Source of the DNA: Copromyces sp. CBS 386.78
Taxonomy: Eukaryota > Ascomycota > Sordariomycetes > Sordariales > Sordariaceae
Direction: 5' to 3'
Assembly (NCBI GenBank): GCA_030685235.1
Contig: MU839080.1
Coordinates: 310,001 to 374,000 of the forward strand
Length of the DNA stretch: 64,000 nt
The notes beneath the pieces were generated by a model. It did not search any database, was not told where the DNA came from, and was given only the letters and a program-made list of their open reading frames with translations. Position 1 is the first letter of the stretch, and each line of letters opens with the position of its first letter. Shown here piece by piece: positions 1 to 12,006 of the stretch. The position numbers and the translations under genes were made by a program.

Positions 1-121
1 ACATCTTCACGAAAAGCAGGGGAAAAAAAAAACAAAAAAAAAACACAATCTTCTTCCTCACACCCCAAGCACGCAGCCCAGGATTGCAATGAAGAAAGGG
101 TTGAGCACAAACAAGTAGTAG

Positions 122-314
122 TGGTTCGCGTCACCTGGAGACAGTGTAATACCAGGGACACAGTGGCCGGTAATCATAGGCAAGCCTAGAGGAAAACCAA
201 CCGAGTTGCAAAAATTAGAATAATCACGATTGTACTCCGTAGAGCACTTTCAGAGATTAAACTGAAAAGAACAGATACTACACTTGATCTAAGCCAAAAG
301 GCAAAGAGAGCTAA
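122..314 (-). ncRNA. U2 spliceosomal snRNA
   Basis: The minus strand carries the hallmark U2 5' region: a CTTTGCCTTTTGGCTTAGAT start, then the branch-point recognition segment GTGTAGTATCTGTTC and the following TTTCAGTTTAATCTCTGA stem IIa region. Further on come a U-rich Sm-like site (AATTTTTGC) and a terminal stem-loop IV with a CCTGG...CCAGG stem and GTATTACACTGTCT loop. The length of about 193 nt fits filamentous-fungal U2. A TATTTAAG box (about 363-370, minus strand) lies roughly 50 bp upstream. U2 pairs with the intron branch point in the spliceosome. Both ends are estimated from conserved blocks and may be off by a few bases. Confidence 0.9.
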
Positions 315-1152
315 GGAAAAAAAGAAGGAAAAACCAGGTAAAAGTTGGGCGGGGGGAACGATCTTAAATAGGGATTCGTTCTGGTCTGTGCATTGTTGGT
401 CATGGTCTGTGCACGGGTGCAAGCTGTGAAATTCTGGGTGGAGTCTCTTGCAGCTGTAGGACAGCCGTCAAGTGTCGGATGCTGTCCAGCTGCAATGACA
501 GATTGCCGGCGGCAACTTGGCACCGCAGCTCAACTCCCCTCCAGCACCTTTACCTGTGTTGTGTTGCCGTCGACATCGAACTCCGATGTTGTGCAGCCTC
601 ACTGGTCATTTTCCTTTCCATTTCGTCGCTGCAGCAGTATTGAAATATTTGTCATTCTGTCTACGGAATCTCTTGCTTTCGCCATTGCTGGAATATCAAT
701 GCACCGTTTCCTCGCATTGTCCCTGACCTCCCATATTGTTACTTGCTATTTCCAGCAATTGGGCTTGAAATACCGGGAATAGTGACATCTATACGAGAAC
801 TTGATTTTTTTTTTTTTTTTTTTTGGACTTCTTACAAATGAATTGGCTGCGGGAAATATCGGACTCGACCACCTTCCTGGCTTTCCCGCGCTCAGCCATC
901 GCCAAGACCATGATGACTACTCCCAAGACAACTTTGCTCTTCTGTGATCACCACCAGCCAGTAGCGACGACGTGAGATGCGACATTTTTCTGCTGAGAAT
1001 ATGGTTCGGGGTAAAACCTGCCCGGCTGACACACCAACTACAACAATAAGTGATCAAGTTCAGTTCCGAACATGTCCGCGGTAGGAGTCAGCTGCCATAT
1101 GGCGATGACGACTTGACACAACCTTTGATATCACGAACGAACTTGAACCTGC
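315..1152. other. Intergenic region, U2 snRNA to monooxygenase
   Basis: It holds the U2 promoter side and the upstream region of the monooxygenase. A poly-T run lies near 806-824. Open frames here show no recognisable protein. Confidence 0.5.
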
Positions 1153-1160
1153 TATAAAAA
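1153..1160 (+). promoter_or_regulatory. TATA box of the FAD monooxygenase gene
   Basis: TATAAAAA lies about 135 bp upstream of the ATG at 1292. That would put transcription start near 1185 and leave a leader of about 100 nt, which supports the 1292 start over the upstream in-frame ATG at 1175. Confidence 0.5.
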
Positions 1161-1291
1161 GGTCCAAGCGCATCATGTCCATGTATTATAGGGAGCGTAT
1201 TCAAACTCTAAGCACTGACAACATCATATCATCATCAATCATTGTCTCGTTCATAATTACACATCGTTGCAAAGCAAATCCTTACCTCCAT

Positions 1292-3235
1292 ATGGACCAC
1301 TGCGACGTCCTCATAGTCGGAGCCGGCCCAGTAGGGGCCACTCTAGCCCTCGAACTGGCTCTGCAAGGCGTATCCTTCCGCATCATCGACAAAAGCCCAA
1401 CCCGGTCAGAGCATAGCAGAGCCCTGGTCGTCCACCCTCGTACTCTGGAACTACTAGACCGCCATGGAGCCGTCGACAAGCTCATGGCTAGAGGTGCCAT
1501 TGCCCGTGGCGCCGTGATGAATATCAACCGGAAACTGGTGGCCATGGTGGACATGGATGATCTTGACATCACCGACACCAGCTTTCCCCTGCCTCTGATG
1601 GTTTCTCAAGCCGAGACCGAGAAGTTTATGGAGGAATCTCTGGCGCAGTATGGCAAAGCCGTTGAGCGGGGTTATACTGCCACGAGCATCGTCCAGGACG
1701 ACAACGGAGTTACCACAACCCTAGAGAAGCCAGACGGTACCCAGATAACGATCAGATCCAAGTACGTCGTCGGGTGTGACGGCGCCCACAGCGTGGTTCG
1801 GCATTCAGCAAAAGACCTGACCTTCGACGGAGACGCCTACCCACAGGATTTCATCCTCTGCGACGCCCGCCTTCGCAACTCCAACATCGCGCGGGACCGC
1901 TTCACCATCTGCTTCGGCGACACCGGTTTACTAGCCTTCTTCCCCATCTCACCCCACAGCAACGGCAACAACGAAGACGGTCTGATCCGCCTCATCGCAT
2001 CAGGAGGCCGCTCAGGCACCAAGCAACCACCACCTCAGCCCACCGCTCCCGGTTCCCTACCACCGCAGCAGCAACAGCAACAAGAACAACAACAACACGG
2101 CGAACAACCCCACGAACCCCCCACCCTCACCCACTTCCAGTCCCTCCTCGACTCCTTCGCCCCTCCCGGCTCCGGCACCGTGCACTCCCCCATCTGGCTC
2201 GCCCGCTTCCGCCTCCACCACCGGGGCGTCAACTCCTACCGGTCCGGCCGACTTTTTGTTGCTGGCGACGCCGCGCACATCCACAGTCCCGCTGGCGGAC
2301 TGGGGATGAACGTGGGGATTCAGGACGCTGTTAATCTGGGGTGGAAGCTAGCCTCTGCCCTCAAATATCACCATCGGCTTAGCGATGAGGCGAGGGAAGC
2401 GTTGCTGGATAGTTATCACGCTGAAAGGTATCCGGTGGGAAGGGCACTGCTGCAGGGGACGGATAGGATGTTCAGCTTCACGGCTGCGGCGCACCCCTGG
2501 GTTTTGAGGGTGCGGAATGCGGTGTTGCCGTGGGTGGTGCCGTGGTTGGTTGGGGTGAAATGGATTAGGAGGAGGTTTTATAACTTTATTTCGGGGTTTG
2601 GGACGACGTATTCGGGCTTGCTGACGAATGCAGGGGCTGGAACTGGGGGAAGTGTTGTAGTAGGTGGTGGGATGAACACGTCGTCGTCGTCATCGATCAA
2701 GATAAAAGGAGGTGATAGATTGCCGGATGGGAAGGTGATTGAGCTAGGCCTAGGACGAACAGGTGGGAAGAGAGCTCCGGCCCTGTCAAAGGAGGAGAGG
2801 AAGGAATCGAGCTTGCACCGACTCTGTCGAGGTGCGTCTTGGCATTTGTTGTTGTTCTCCGGAACAGGAACAGGTGATGCCAGTGATGCGGTGACGGCTG
2901 AGGGGTTAACACTGGCGGGCGAGAGGGTATTGGCGGTGGTCAAAAGTGAGTGCTCACTTCATTTCATCTTTCACCACGTTGCAGAGGGTCGTGGTGATTA
3001 CAGCGCGGGGCAGGGGCGATTGCGCCCGGACGATGGTGAGCTGCAGGTGGTTACAGGGGAGAGCGGTGTTGCTTCGTATGCGGACCCAGGTGGTCGGGTC
3101 CACGGTCTGCTTGGATTGGACAATGGCCATGGTGGATTTGTGATGGTGAGACCTGACGGTTATGTTTCCCACATTGGATATCTGTCGTCACTGCAGGACT
3201 TTTTGAAGGAGTGGGAGACAAAAGTTGGTATTTGA
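1292..3235 (+). CDS. FAD-dependent aromatic-type monooxygenase (PheA/TfdB-like)
   Basis: A 647-residue class A flavoprotein monooxygenase; the family hydroxylates phenolic or polyketide-type substrates with NAD(P)H and O2. Seen: the N-terminal Rossmann motif GAGPVG (residues 10-15), the NADPH/FAD DG motif CDGAHS near residue 163, and the FAD ribose-binding GD motif GDAAHIHSPAGGLGMN from residue 325. The C-terminal third looks like the thioredoxin-like phenol-hydroxylase dimerisation domain (RLPDGK...). The start at 1292 (MDHCDVLIVG) places the FAD motif at the usual distance; an in-frame ATG at 1175 would add a non-conserved leader. Odd points: a Gln/Pro-rich insertion at about residues 253-273, and a possible 39-nt in-frame intron (2946-2984, GTGAGT...GCAG) that keeps frame spliced or unspliced. 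No biosynthetic cluster partner other than the adjacent SDR gene is visible. The substrate is unknown. Confidence 0.85.
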   Translation: MDHCDVLIVGAGPVGATLALELALQGVSFRIIDKSPTRSEHSRALVVHPRTLELLDRHGAVDKLMARGAIARGAVMNINRKLVAMVDMDDLDITDTSFPLPLMVSQAETEKFMEESLAQYGKAVERGYTATSIVQDDNGVTTTLEKPDGTQITIRSKYVVGCDGAHSVVRHSAKDLTFDGDAYPQDFILCDARLRNSNIARDRFTICFGDTGLLAFFPISPHSNGNNEDGLIRLIASGGRSGTKQPPPQPTAPGSLPPQQQQQQEQQQHGEQPHEPPTLTHFQSLLDSFAPPGSGTVHSPIWLARFRLHHRGVNSYRSGRLFVAGDAAHIHSPAGGLGMNVGIQDAVNLGWKLASALKYHHRLSDEAREALLDSYHAERYPVGRALLQGTDRMFSFTAAAHPWVLRVRNAVLPWVVPWLVGVKWIRRRFYNFISGFGTTYSGLLTNAGAGTGGSVVVGGGMNTSSSSSIKIKGGDRLPDGKVIELGLGRTGGKRAPALSKEERKESSLHRLCRGASWHLLLFSGTGTGDASDAVTAEGLTLAGERVLAVVKSECSLHFIFHHVAEGRGDYSAGQGRLRPDDGELQVVTGESGVASYADPGGRVHGLLGLDNGHGGFVMVRPDGYVSHIGYLSSLQDFLKEWETKVGI

Positions 3236-3805
3236 AAGCAGATTTGTTACTGACTTGTATTTATCCTTTTTCTTTTTCCCTTGTTTGTCTTTCCTTGCCG
3301 CTTCTCTCCCATTCTACCTGACTAAAAACTTGTCTCTATACCGCCGGCAATGGAAAAAGAGGTGTGAGGACCCCAAGTTTTAGTGCTTGGGACCATCCCC
3401 CTGACCCCACCCGTTCCCTTGACGTGTTGAAACCAGAGAAGCCCGATATCCATGTTTGTGTCAGCATTTCGATCATGAACTTCTTTTGGAAGGAAAAGGC
3501 CCCATCTGTTTCCCCATTCTGTTCCCATCATCCGTGTCCACCACATATTTCAACTGCATCATCACATCTGACTGATTCATCCGGAATCCAGCACATCCAT
3601 AATGATATGATCCAACACGGCGCCGGTCCACTACGTGGATAACGGTGAGTGGAAATCTGAGACACCTCCCAATAACTAGCTTGGCCCCTAGGTCGCCGTG
3701 GGGGCAGTTGTGTTGACAGCCCCCTATATGTAGCGAAAGTGCGGAATTACAGATAGATTTTATGCATCTCTATGGGTTCATGCCTTTGGTGCTAGAATAC
3801 GGGAT
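3236..3805. other. Intergenic region, monooxygenase to SDR
   Basis: It contains the monooxygenase 3' end and the SDR promoter. No supported gene. Confidence 0.5.
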
Positions 3806-3812
3806 TATAAAA
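3806..3812 (+). promoter_or_regulatory. TATA box of the SDR gene
   Basis: TATAAAA lies 114 bp upstream of the ATG at 3926. A CA-rich leader with CCACCAC-type tracts follows, as is common in strongly expressed fungal genes. Confidence 0.5.
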
Positions 3813-3925
3813 GGCCACATCCCCGTCCTTCGTGTCTCACTTTGTATCATCCATCACAAACCAAACCCGAACCCACCACTCACCACACACCTCACCACCT
3901 CACCTCCAAAAACAAACCCATCAAA

Positions 3926-4825
3926 ATGGTCTCCTCCACCACCACCCCCAAGGTCTGGCTCGTCACCGGCGCCTCCTCCGGCCTGGGCCGCGAGATCGCC
4001 CGCCGCGCCCTCGCCCAAGGCGACATCGTCTTCGCCACCGGCCGCAACCCCGCCCGCATCCCCCAAGTCCTCACAGCTTATGACTCCTGCATCGCCGAGA
4101 CCTTCGACGTGACCTCTCCCGACGCCGTCCTCGCCGAGACCGTTTCCCGCATCGTCTCGCACCCCAAGAACGTGACGGGCCGCATCGACATCGTCATCAA
4201 CGCCGCCGGCTACGTGCTCGCCGGCGGCTGCGAGGAAGCTTCCGCCGAGGAGGCCTTTGCGCAGTTCAACACCAACGTTCTGGGCCAGCTGGCCGTCGGC
4301 CGCGCCGTCCTGCCCGTCCTCCGTCGCCAGAAGGCCGGTATCCTGGCCAACTTTGGCTCCATCCTGTCTTACCTCGGTCCTGCGGGCGGCGGTCTGTACA
4401 GCGCCACCAAGGCGGCCTGCTCGATTTTGTCCGAGGCCCTGACGGGCGAGGTCAAGCACCTCGGTGTCAAGGTCACCTGCATCGAGCCTGGCTACTTTAG
4501 GACTTCGGTCCTCGACCAGGGCCATTTGTTGCACCCGGCCACCAAGATCGATGAGTACCGCGGTGAGAATGGAAGCGAGGAGATGCAGAAGACCTTGGGC
4601 ATGTGGGAGGCCGCCAACAACAAGCAGCCTGGCGACCCGGCCAAGCTCGCCGACGTGATTGTTGATGCGCTCAGTGGCAACGGCGTGTATGCTGGCCGTG
4701 AGTTGCCCGCTAGGTTGCTCATTGGCAATGATGCGTATGGCATCTGGGCGGCGGTGCAGGAGAAGCAGAAGAAGCAGCTGGAGGAGTGGAGGGCGGAGTG
4801 CACGGGTACGGATTTCACTGAGTAA
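3926..4825 (+). CDS. Short-chain dehydrogenase/reductase
   Basis: A 299-residue, single-exon classical SDR. Seen: the cofactor-binding TGASSGLG (residues 14-21), NAAG (92-95), catalytic Ser145, and Y158-S-A-T-K162, all at standard spacing. The residue after the first beta strand region (ATGRNP) suggests NADP(H) preference. The start at 3926 has an ideal fungal context (TCAAAATGG) and places the glycine motif 13 residues in; upstream in-frame extension to 3842 lies in the leader after the TATA box. Codon use is strongly C/G-ending, which suggests high expression. It is tandem to the flavin monooxygenase, so the two could act on related substrates, but nothing shows this directly. The substrate is unknown. 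Confidence 0.9.
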   Translation: MVSSTTTPKVWLVTGASSGLGREIARRALAQGDIVFATGRNPARIPQVLTAYDSCIAETFDVTSPDAVLAETVSRIVSHPKNVTGRIDIVINAAGYVLAGGCEEASAEEAFAQFNTNVLGQLAVGRAVLPVLRRQKAGILANFGSILSYLGPAGGGLYSATKAACSILSEALTGEVKHLGVKVTCIEPGYFRTSVLDQGHLLHPATKIDEYRGENGSEEMQKTLGMWEAANNKQPGDPAKLADVIVDALSGNGVYAGRELPARLLIGNDAYGIWAAVQEKQKKQLEEWRAECTGTDFTE

Positions 4826-5526
4826 AGGGGGGAAAGCTATGCAGGACTGTTTTTGAGCGGGAGGAATAAATGAGGATAAAGGAAAATCTCACCGGATCAG
4901 GATAATGATTGTAATGAATGATTAATACCTTACTTTCTTTTCAAGAGGGGCTTATACGACTCAAGAGGACGTTTGGCGGTGATGATGATGGTGAATAAAT
5001 GGGCCGCCCAATGGGTACTGTTTGCTGCTGGCAGCTCTGGTATCTTCGATGAGTGATATAGCGGAAGAGGAAGGGAAGCCTTGAAGACGATGAAGGGTTA
5101 GTGAGCATCACAAACCACATGAAGCAAGCACAGCACGCTGTTTTATACTATGTTTCTCCCTAACGATCATATCTGGAACGCATGGAGGTTCAGGTATGCC
5201 TACATCCGAAACCGGGTGTGGTCCCCAACCGAGTAGCAACAACGTTACCTTTGATGAAACCCAAAACTGGTAGCCAAGAAGTGGTATAAACATTATCCAA
5301 AAAGGGGTACCGATGAAAGCAACAATGCCGACCTATACACCAAAAAAAAAAAAAAAAAAAAAAAAAAACCGATACTTTGCAGACAACCCCCTAATACCCC
5401 CTGTACCTGTCATTCGTTCCATGATCATTCTCGTCACCGCTCCATTTTGACCTAGTAACCACTCAGTCTCCAAAACCGAGAGTCTACAGGTCTCAAGGAG
5501 GCCACGTTCCATGAAAACCAGCCCGT
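4826..5526. other. Convergent intergenic region, SDR and multicopper oxidase
   Basis: It contains the 3' flanks of two convergent genes and an (A)28-like run at about 5342-5368. No gene seen. Confidence 0.5.
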
Positions 5527-7494
5527 CTAGAATACCAGCTCACTATCCTCAAACACACCAGCATCGCGGCGCTGAATCCTCGACCCTGCCGCTGCTCTCC
5601 TCCGGGCAGGAGAAGAAATCGAGTCACCACGGGCAGGTGTGGTGGTGGTATTGGCGACAGGAGGAATCCATGTAGCACTGCAATACAGACCGTTAGTCAT
5701 CGTTTCACTCGTTCAACTCAAACGCACACTCAGAATAAGAAAGAAAAAAACTCACCCAGTATAAACCGTCGGGGAAATAGTCAGCATCCCTGTTGTATCC
5801 AACGGATTTACCGTATTCCCCGCGGCATTTCCCCTAGTCGGCACACCCCCCAACCTACAATTCTCCAAATGGTCCTCCGGGAAGACATGTCCCCTCAGCT
5901 GCTCGGGTCCTTCGATGAAACTCGCCGTCAAGCCCATCTCCACATGCCACTCGATATGGCAATGGAACAACCACACGCCCGGGTTCGTCGCCCTGAACCT
6001 TAGGACTGCGTGACTCCACGACCAGACGGTTACCGTGTCACGCCGGTTGGGCGTGGGGTTGTAGTTCACATCGCGGCCGGGCCAGTCACCCGCGTAGGGG
6101 CGTGCGCGGTCCAGGATTTGAAACCGGTGCCCGTGCAGGTGGAACGGGTGGCCGGCGGCTTCCTGGTTGTTGATCACCAGCTGGACGATGTCGCCCTTTT
6201 TGACCACGACGGGGTTGATTTGGCCGTAGACTACGGGGTTGGTGTTGTTTCCGCCTACGGTGGCGGCGGTGTAGAGCGAGGGAACCTTTTGGCCGATGAA
6301 GGGCTTGCCGTTGAGGCAGGCGCGTGGGTAGCCGTTGGCGTCGAGGCAGAAGCGGAAGTCGAACTGGACGAGGTGGTCGTAGGAAGGGATCATGGCGAGG
6401 TTGTCGAGCGGCTTGAAGTGCGTGTCGTCGGCGGGGCGCCAGACGTCGATGTTGTTGGTTGGACGGGTGTAGGGGGCGTTCTCGTCCATCACTAGCCAGG
6501 CGGTTTGGTTGTGGGGGAAGGTAGGGGCCAGGGTTGCGTTGCGGAAGTCCCGGTTGATGTCGAGAGCGAGCAGGATGGGGTAGTTGCCGGAGTCACGGTC
6601 GATGGCGGAGATGAGGAAGTCATACCGCTGGGCGGAGCTGGCATGTAGCTGGTAGGCGGTTTCGGTTTGGAGATAAGTGCCGTCGCTCATGATCATGGTC
6701 AGCGGGTGGGAGTCGATCCAGAGGAAGGCCGAGGCAAAGGCGGACATATTGATGAGACGGATGCGGTAGGTTTTGCCTTTGACAAAGTTGAACTTGACAT
6801 CCTTTTTGTCGTTGACTAAGATGGTATCCGGGAACGGTGGACGGAACAGGGTGTTGCTAGGATTCAGCATAGCCTGCACAAGCGGGATGCTTTGCTGATG
6901 GTACCTGTGCTAATGTTAGATGATTGCTGGCATGAGTTGAGTGGGACACTTACCAATCGGAAACAGTCAAGACAATCTCCTCGTCATACTTGCCCTTATA
7001 GGGGTCATTGGGATCTTGGACAATAAGGGGGCCGCGCAGGCCATCCGGATATTGTCCCTTTTCGTGAGAGTGGTACCAGAAGGTGCCGGGTTCATCAAGC
7101 TGTGACCATGTAAGCCCCGGTTCGATCCGAAATCTAGAAGAGACATATGTCTTACCAAGAACTTGTACTGGACCGAGGATCCGGGAGGAGTGGGACACTG
7201 GACGACACCACTGGGCCCATCCATCTCAGGAGTTTGCAGCTGGTTGATACCGTGCCAGTGAAGACCGGTTGTCTGGTTTCCAAGACCATTGTAGAGGTTC
7301 ACAATGAGGGTGTCGCCAAGGGTCGCTTCGAGCTTGGGGCATGGCCACTGGTTGTTGATACCAATGACAGGTCTTCCAAAGCCATCGGGAGAAGCCCATA
7401 CCCACGTGACGTTCCAGTTGATGGTGACAACTGCTGCCCTGGCAACTGTGCCAAAGCACAGCAATGCCAAGGAAAGGAGGAGTGACCACATCAT
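5527..7494 (-). CDS. Secreted multicopper oxidase of Fet3/laccase type
   Basis: Four exons by eye: complement(5527..5677, 5756..6904, 6954..7099, 7156..7494), 594 residues in one uninterrupted frame. Residues 1-20 form a signal peptide (MMWSLLL...VARA). All four copper motifs are present: HWHG (79-82), FWYHSH (120-125) followed by [12 protein letters not shown] as in Fet3, HPFHLHGH (near 413) and [12 protein letters not shown] (near 476), with Leu in the axial T1 position. The DWYH after the second intron is also Fet3-like. Members oxidise Fe(II) or phenols and reduce O2 to water. Yeast-type Fet3 ends in a membrane helix; here the C-terminus is polar and Arg/Thr/Pro-rich without one, so a secreted enzyme is inferred. 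No Ftr1 permease lies next to it. Ferroxidase versus laccase activity cannot be settled from sequence alone. Confidence 0.9.
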
Positions 7495-10400
7495 GGTCCG
7501 GTTTATACGAAGAGTCAAGCCGAAGGAGTGGCAGTGAAAGGAGGAGGGTATTAAGAGACAGGCAGACGTGAACCAAGAGCTCGACGTTGAAGATTAGGAT
7601 GAAAGAGACTGGACAAAGACATGGTTCAGGAACGAGAGAAGCCTCCGTATATAAGTAACAACGACGAGAGGTTGAGTTCATGCTGGCACCGACAACGACA
7701 CGAGACTCGAGTGGGCCTTCGTTGGCATTGTGGCTCATGATGGATTCGACCACAGGGGTATGATACGAAGGGTGATGGGAACTTTCCTAATCAGGAGGAT
7801 TGCCCACATGATAGCTGCACTTGCAGTTCATACTGTCCCAAGAAGAGTGTGCAGCATGCGGCTCTAGATCCGAAGAGGCAGAGCCAAGCTGTCAGCTCGG
7901 TGATTGCGAACAGCTTCAGACTGAGAGGCATCAGAATATTGAATGGCTGCAGGACGGGTCTCCGTACCTGGCACGACCACCAATCATTGATTGGGTGTTG
8001 AACTTGAGGCTTGTAAGAAGAGGCGTGACTACAATATGGTGCTTGTAAAGAGATCGGTCCATGTAGGGACATCTTCTCTCACGGAAACTGTACCCAATAA
8101 TGGCTCTAGGACTGGGGAGAACCATGTAGATTCTGTAGTCTGTTCCAGTTTGGGGTGAAGACTGGCGGTAAACAGAAAGCTTAGCGGTTCTTTATCTGCT
8201 TCGTTTGAACCGGTCGTCGTCTTGACAATCTAAGCGTCCGGGTAGCGGCGGGAACTGCATGCCAGCTTTAGGGGTGGGCGCTTGAACAGCTCACATACGA
8301 AAGAAGAGAGAAAGGTGAAGTTGTACAAGCTTCGGAGGCGTATGGCATGTGGTGTGTAAGACTTGGTTTGGGGTGACACCAAGAGGTCGCTCGGATACAT
8401 ACAGAGGGGGACTGTATAAATCACACGTGAGGTCTATCAACATATCAGCCATCTGTCAGGGTGACTGGTATATGGAAAGAATGGTGGTGGCTCATCAGAT
8501 GGGGGAAAGGGAGACGAGAAGCAAACCAGACTGGGGCGAGCTCTTCCTGGATGATGCTTTCCATAGGAATTTTCCAATTATCTTTAGCTCTGAGTGTAAG
8601 AGAGATCGACCGATGTCTAGTTAATCTTAGTTTCATATGATTCAAAGCGATCTTTAAGCTTTACGAGATGCGGAATGTGTTCATCTTTGTTCGATGACGT
8701 GAATCGGAGGTATTGACTGAAGGAAGCTGTAGGTACTCGCTCGAAGCAGAGGTCTGCATATTGTAAATAGATTGGCTGTAGAACCGTTGCCACGTTGCAG
8801 TGTTGTCGATGCAGAAGAAGATGACAATGTGGAAGAGAGAGCAAGAAGAAAAGACGAGGTGAAGTTGAGTTGGAGGCTCGGGAAGAGCTTCATTGGGCGT
8901 TGCTTGGCACGGTACAGTTTCTGTTAATGTCACCCTGCTGGGAGACCCCTGTAGATTGCTGTAGCTGCAGGAGTGGTATCGTTAATGAGGCCCTCTAAAG
9001 AGCCATTTGATCGCACTGTGGACAAAAGACAGCGCTCTTCAACTGGAATGCGGAAGGGAGACGGGAGATCGGTCTCCATTCGTGAGGCTCGTGAATCTCG
9101 TGATTTTCACTCAAACACAAACATCTCTCAACAAGAGAACACAAAGGCACAATCAACGAGCTGCTTCAGGCAGTCACACAGTGCTGCCAATGCATCGACC
9201 CCGTCAAGTCTGCAGGAACACGTTGCTCTACGTGCGCTTCGGGGATATTCATGTTCACCTTCGACTTCGACCATGACAACAACACCAGACTTTGTGATCC
9301 GCGGGTTCCAACGTGAAGCTCGACTGCCTATTTCCTCCCAAATCCGATCAGGAGCCCGATCAATATTCCACCCAGGCAAGGCAGAAACAGAGACCATGGG
9401 AAAGCTTATTTCCTTCGCCGGCAGGGAATGGGATATTGGGAGGCGTTCGCCATGGATATTGAGGAGCGAAGTCAGTGGACAGAATAACCAAGTGTCTCGG
9501 ACACCGGCATTCAGACCGGCATCTCACTGAACTAGAGTCGGAGTTCTTTGACCGCCGACCCTGCAATGTGGCTGACTTTGGGGTGTTTTGTTGGCTTGAC
9601 TCCTGAGACCCCTTCGCTTCCAGCGTCTCGGAAACAGAGGAGGACGGTCGCCTTGAGGATTCTGGAGGGAGTTCAGCCACAGGAGCGGCACGCGCGAGAC
9701 ATCTCACGATGCCGGACTCGGATACGAAAGACAGATCACCACGGAGAGATTCCTGATCCAGGCGGGTGTGTAACCGTTCAGCAAAGCGAGCGACTACCCA
9801 AGCAACAGTTGCTTCCCGTTCGTTTTTCCGACTTGGCTGTTCTTCATGGCTCAGCCTTTGGGGCTTGGTAACACTCAGCCGTGCTCAGATTATGGGAATA
9901 TCTGGATGGGTGAAGTTGGTTGACATGGAAAGATTTGCCCTAAATCACTCCATGTTGTTTGCCTTGGTGGTACGGATTTCGAGTTTGGGCATTGGGCCCA
10001 GCGACTTGGTTCGTTCCCTTGTCTCACTCAAAATCTCCGAGGAATAAGCTTTCCCGAAATCTTAACTCTAACCTCACTACAGCAGTAGGCCCTTGCCGGG
10101 ACATAGCGCAACACCGTCAAGTGATGGTAAACTTCTAGGTTTGCAGGATGGTGGACTCAGGAGTTGACTCCAGGGTCAATTAGCGTCCAACTCGCCTCGT
10201 TAAGCCACGCTGTTTGCTGTTAAAGAATTCTCACCCTGTGCTAATTGTACTTGCATGGGATGGCTACCTATCTGTTTAAGGAAGGTAATGGCTAACCGGA
10301 CATAGGAAATCTACCGGACCCCGGGTCTGCTCTTACACAAGGTTGAATAACTGGCTCGAGTATCGTGTTGTTCTTCCCATCAATGGAGTCAGTCTCCTAA

Positions 10401-12006
10401 TGAAGAAAGCGTTACGTCCATTATCTCACTTAGAGTCTCCATAGCATTGTGCTAAAAGCACCTGTATGGGTTGGAAATTACACATTTTGCTTCTCCTGAC
10501 AGCATAAACACCAAGGGATTTGGCGTGAACGAGCAGTCGTAGTGTCTCGGAACCCCTCATGCATACCCGTTCAGCAGTTGAGACTCGCATCAACGGGCCT
10601 CTGATGCAGAAGGCTAGGTATCCAGAAGAAGTCGAGACCCGAGGATATCATTACCGCGTGAGCGCCTCCCATGCAGACCCCGTAGACCAAATCAGCCTTA
10701 ACGCCAACGTTAATGCATCCTGAGGTTGCGCCAAATCCTCCAGTACCTTACATTAGGTCCCGAGAGGTCGTGGCACTCGACTATCTAGGCCAAGAACTGG
10801 CTATTACCTACTACCGGCGATGCATTCAGCTACAGTAGCTCAGCCTGGCTGTGCCCGATACCGACAGAAACTGCAGTTTGATATGTTACACTACGTCTAT
10901 GTACCATGTCTATCGTCTAGCTGCGGATACGGAATCTTCATCCAGTTCAACGAGGCGCGGATGAAGAACAGAGGATGAAGGAAGTTAAAGGGAAGGGAGG
11001 CAGCGGCGTGCAACTCCTATATCCGAGCTGGCTAACTGTGGAATTTCAATGCCTCGAATGGAACTAACTAGACATCCAAGACTTTCTGAGCTGTTGACCA
11101 TGGCAGTAAGTCTACCTGCCGATACTGCCTTGTATTCCCTCTTTGACAGGCCAAGCAGCCGATAAAACATCCCTTGGAGCCACAACATCAGCCAAACGCA
11201 GGTACGCATTTTCTTTGCATATCCTGATTCCGAACATCGGGAATCAGTGGGGACCTTTCTTCCCAAGAATGGAAGGTATACCACCACATGTGATCTCTAG
11301 AGGTAGACACACAGAAGTGTCAAATTTCAGGCATATGTATGCTCGAAACAGGAAGAAGTATTCAACCATGAAACGTTTCACATATTCCCTAGTAAATACG
11401 CCACACAATCCAGAAACGAAGACACTTCTTCAACGTTGACGAATATGAAAGGTTCAGTCCAAATACAGCACCAACCAATTTCTTACAGTCTACAGTCTAC
11501 AGTCTACAGTCCCAAAAGAGATCCCGCTAACGCCTAGCTCAGCAGCAAAGCTGAGAATAGTTTGATGCTGTACTATGTCACACTACCTACTTCCTGCTGC
11601 CTTGCCTTGCCTTATCACCGGGCTTGCACGTAGATAACAAGGAAAAGTCCAAGGCAAAGGGGGACGGAAAGCATGACATGATGTTGCCAAGATCGGATTT
11701 AATATCGTCAGCAGCCATCGGGAAATGTCGACACCATGTTGTTTAACTCTATAACTTGGCTGACCATGGGGTTGCTTTCTATGTCAGGGAAGGGTACCTT
11801 AGCGGTTCAAGAAGCAGATGCAATGGGATCCACATGTTCCCAATAAGTGAAATTAAAACAAAGGGATTCTGAAAAAAAAAAAAAAAAAACCCGCGAGGAG
11901 TTGCAAATCCAAGTGAAAGCAGAGTCAACATAATTGACAACACCCAAGACTAACACCCCAACAGTTTATTCCGTCTTTATAAGACTAGAAAACAGTAACA
12001 ATAACC
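7495..12006. other. Gene-poor intergenic region
   Basis: About 4.5 kb with no recognisable gene on either strand. The longest open frames (for example about 8973-9530 + and 9360-9707 -) start on non-ATG codons, show no known motif and overlap one another, so they are not called. A direct triplication of a 9-10-bp unit (CAGTCTACAG) lies at about 11489-11513 and a poly-A run at about 11873-11890. The oxidase promoter lies at the left edge. Confidence 0.4.

Noticed and set aside
393..782. 129-codon plus-strand frame near the left edge
   Set aside because: No domain, no good start context, overlaps another frame, and lies beside the U2 snRNA promoter.
3854..4534. 226-codon minus-strand frame
   Set aside because: Antisense shadow of the GC-rich SDR gene.
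7105..7125. GGTTCGATCC, a tRNA B-box-like sequence
   Set aside because: It lies in an intron or at an exon edge of the multicopper oxidase, with no A-box or acceptor stem nearby. A similar match in a kar3 intron near 35247 was rejected for the same reason.
8973..9871. Overlapping frames of 90-185 codons on both strands
   Set aside because: Several start on non-ATG codons, none shows a motif, and no splice-consistent model joins them.
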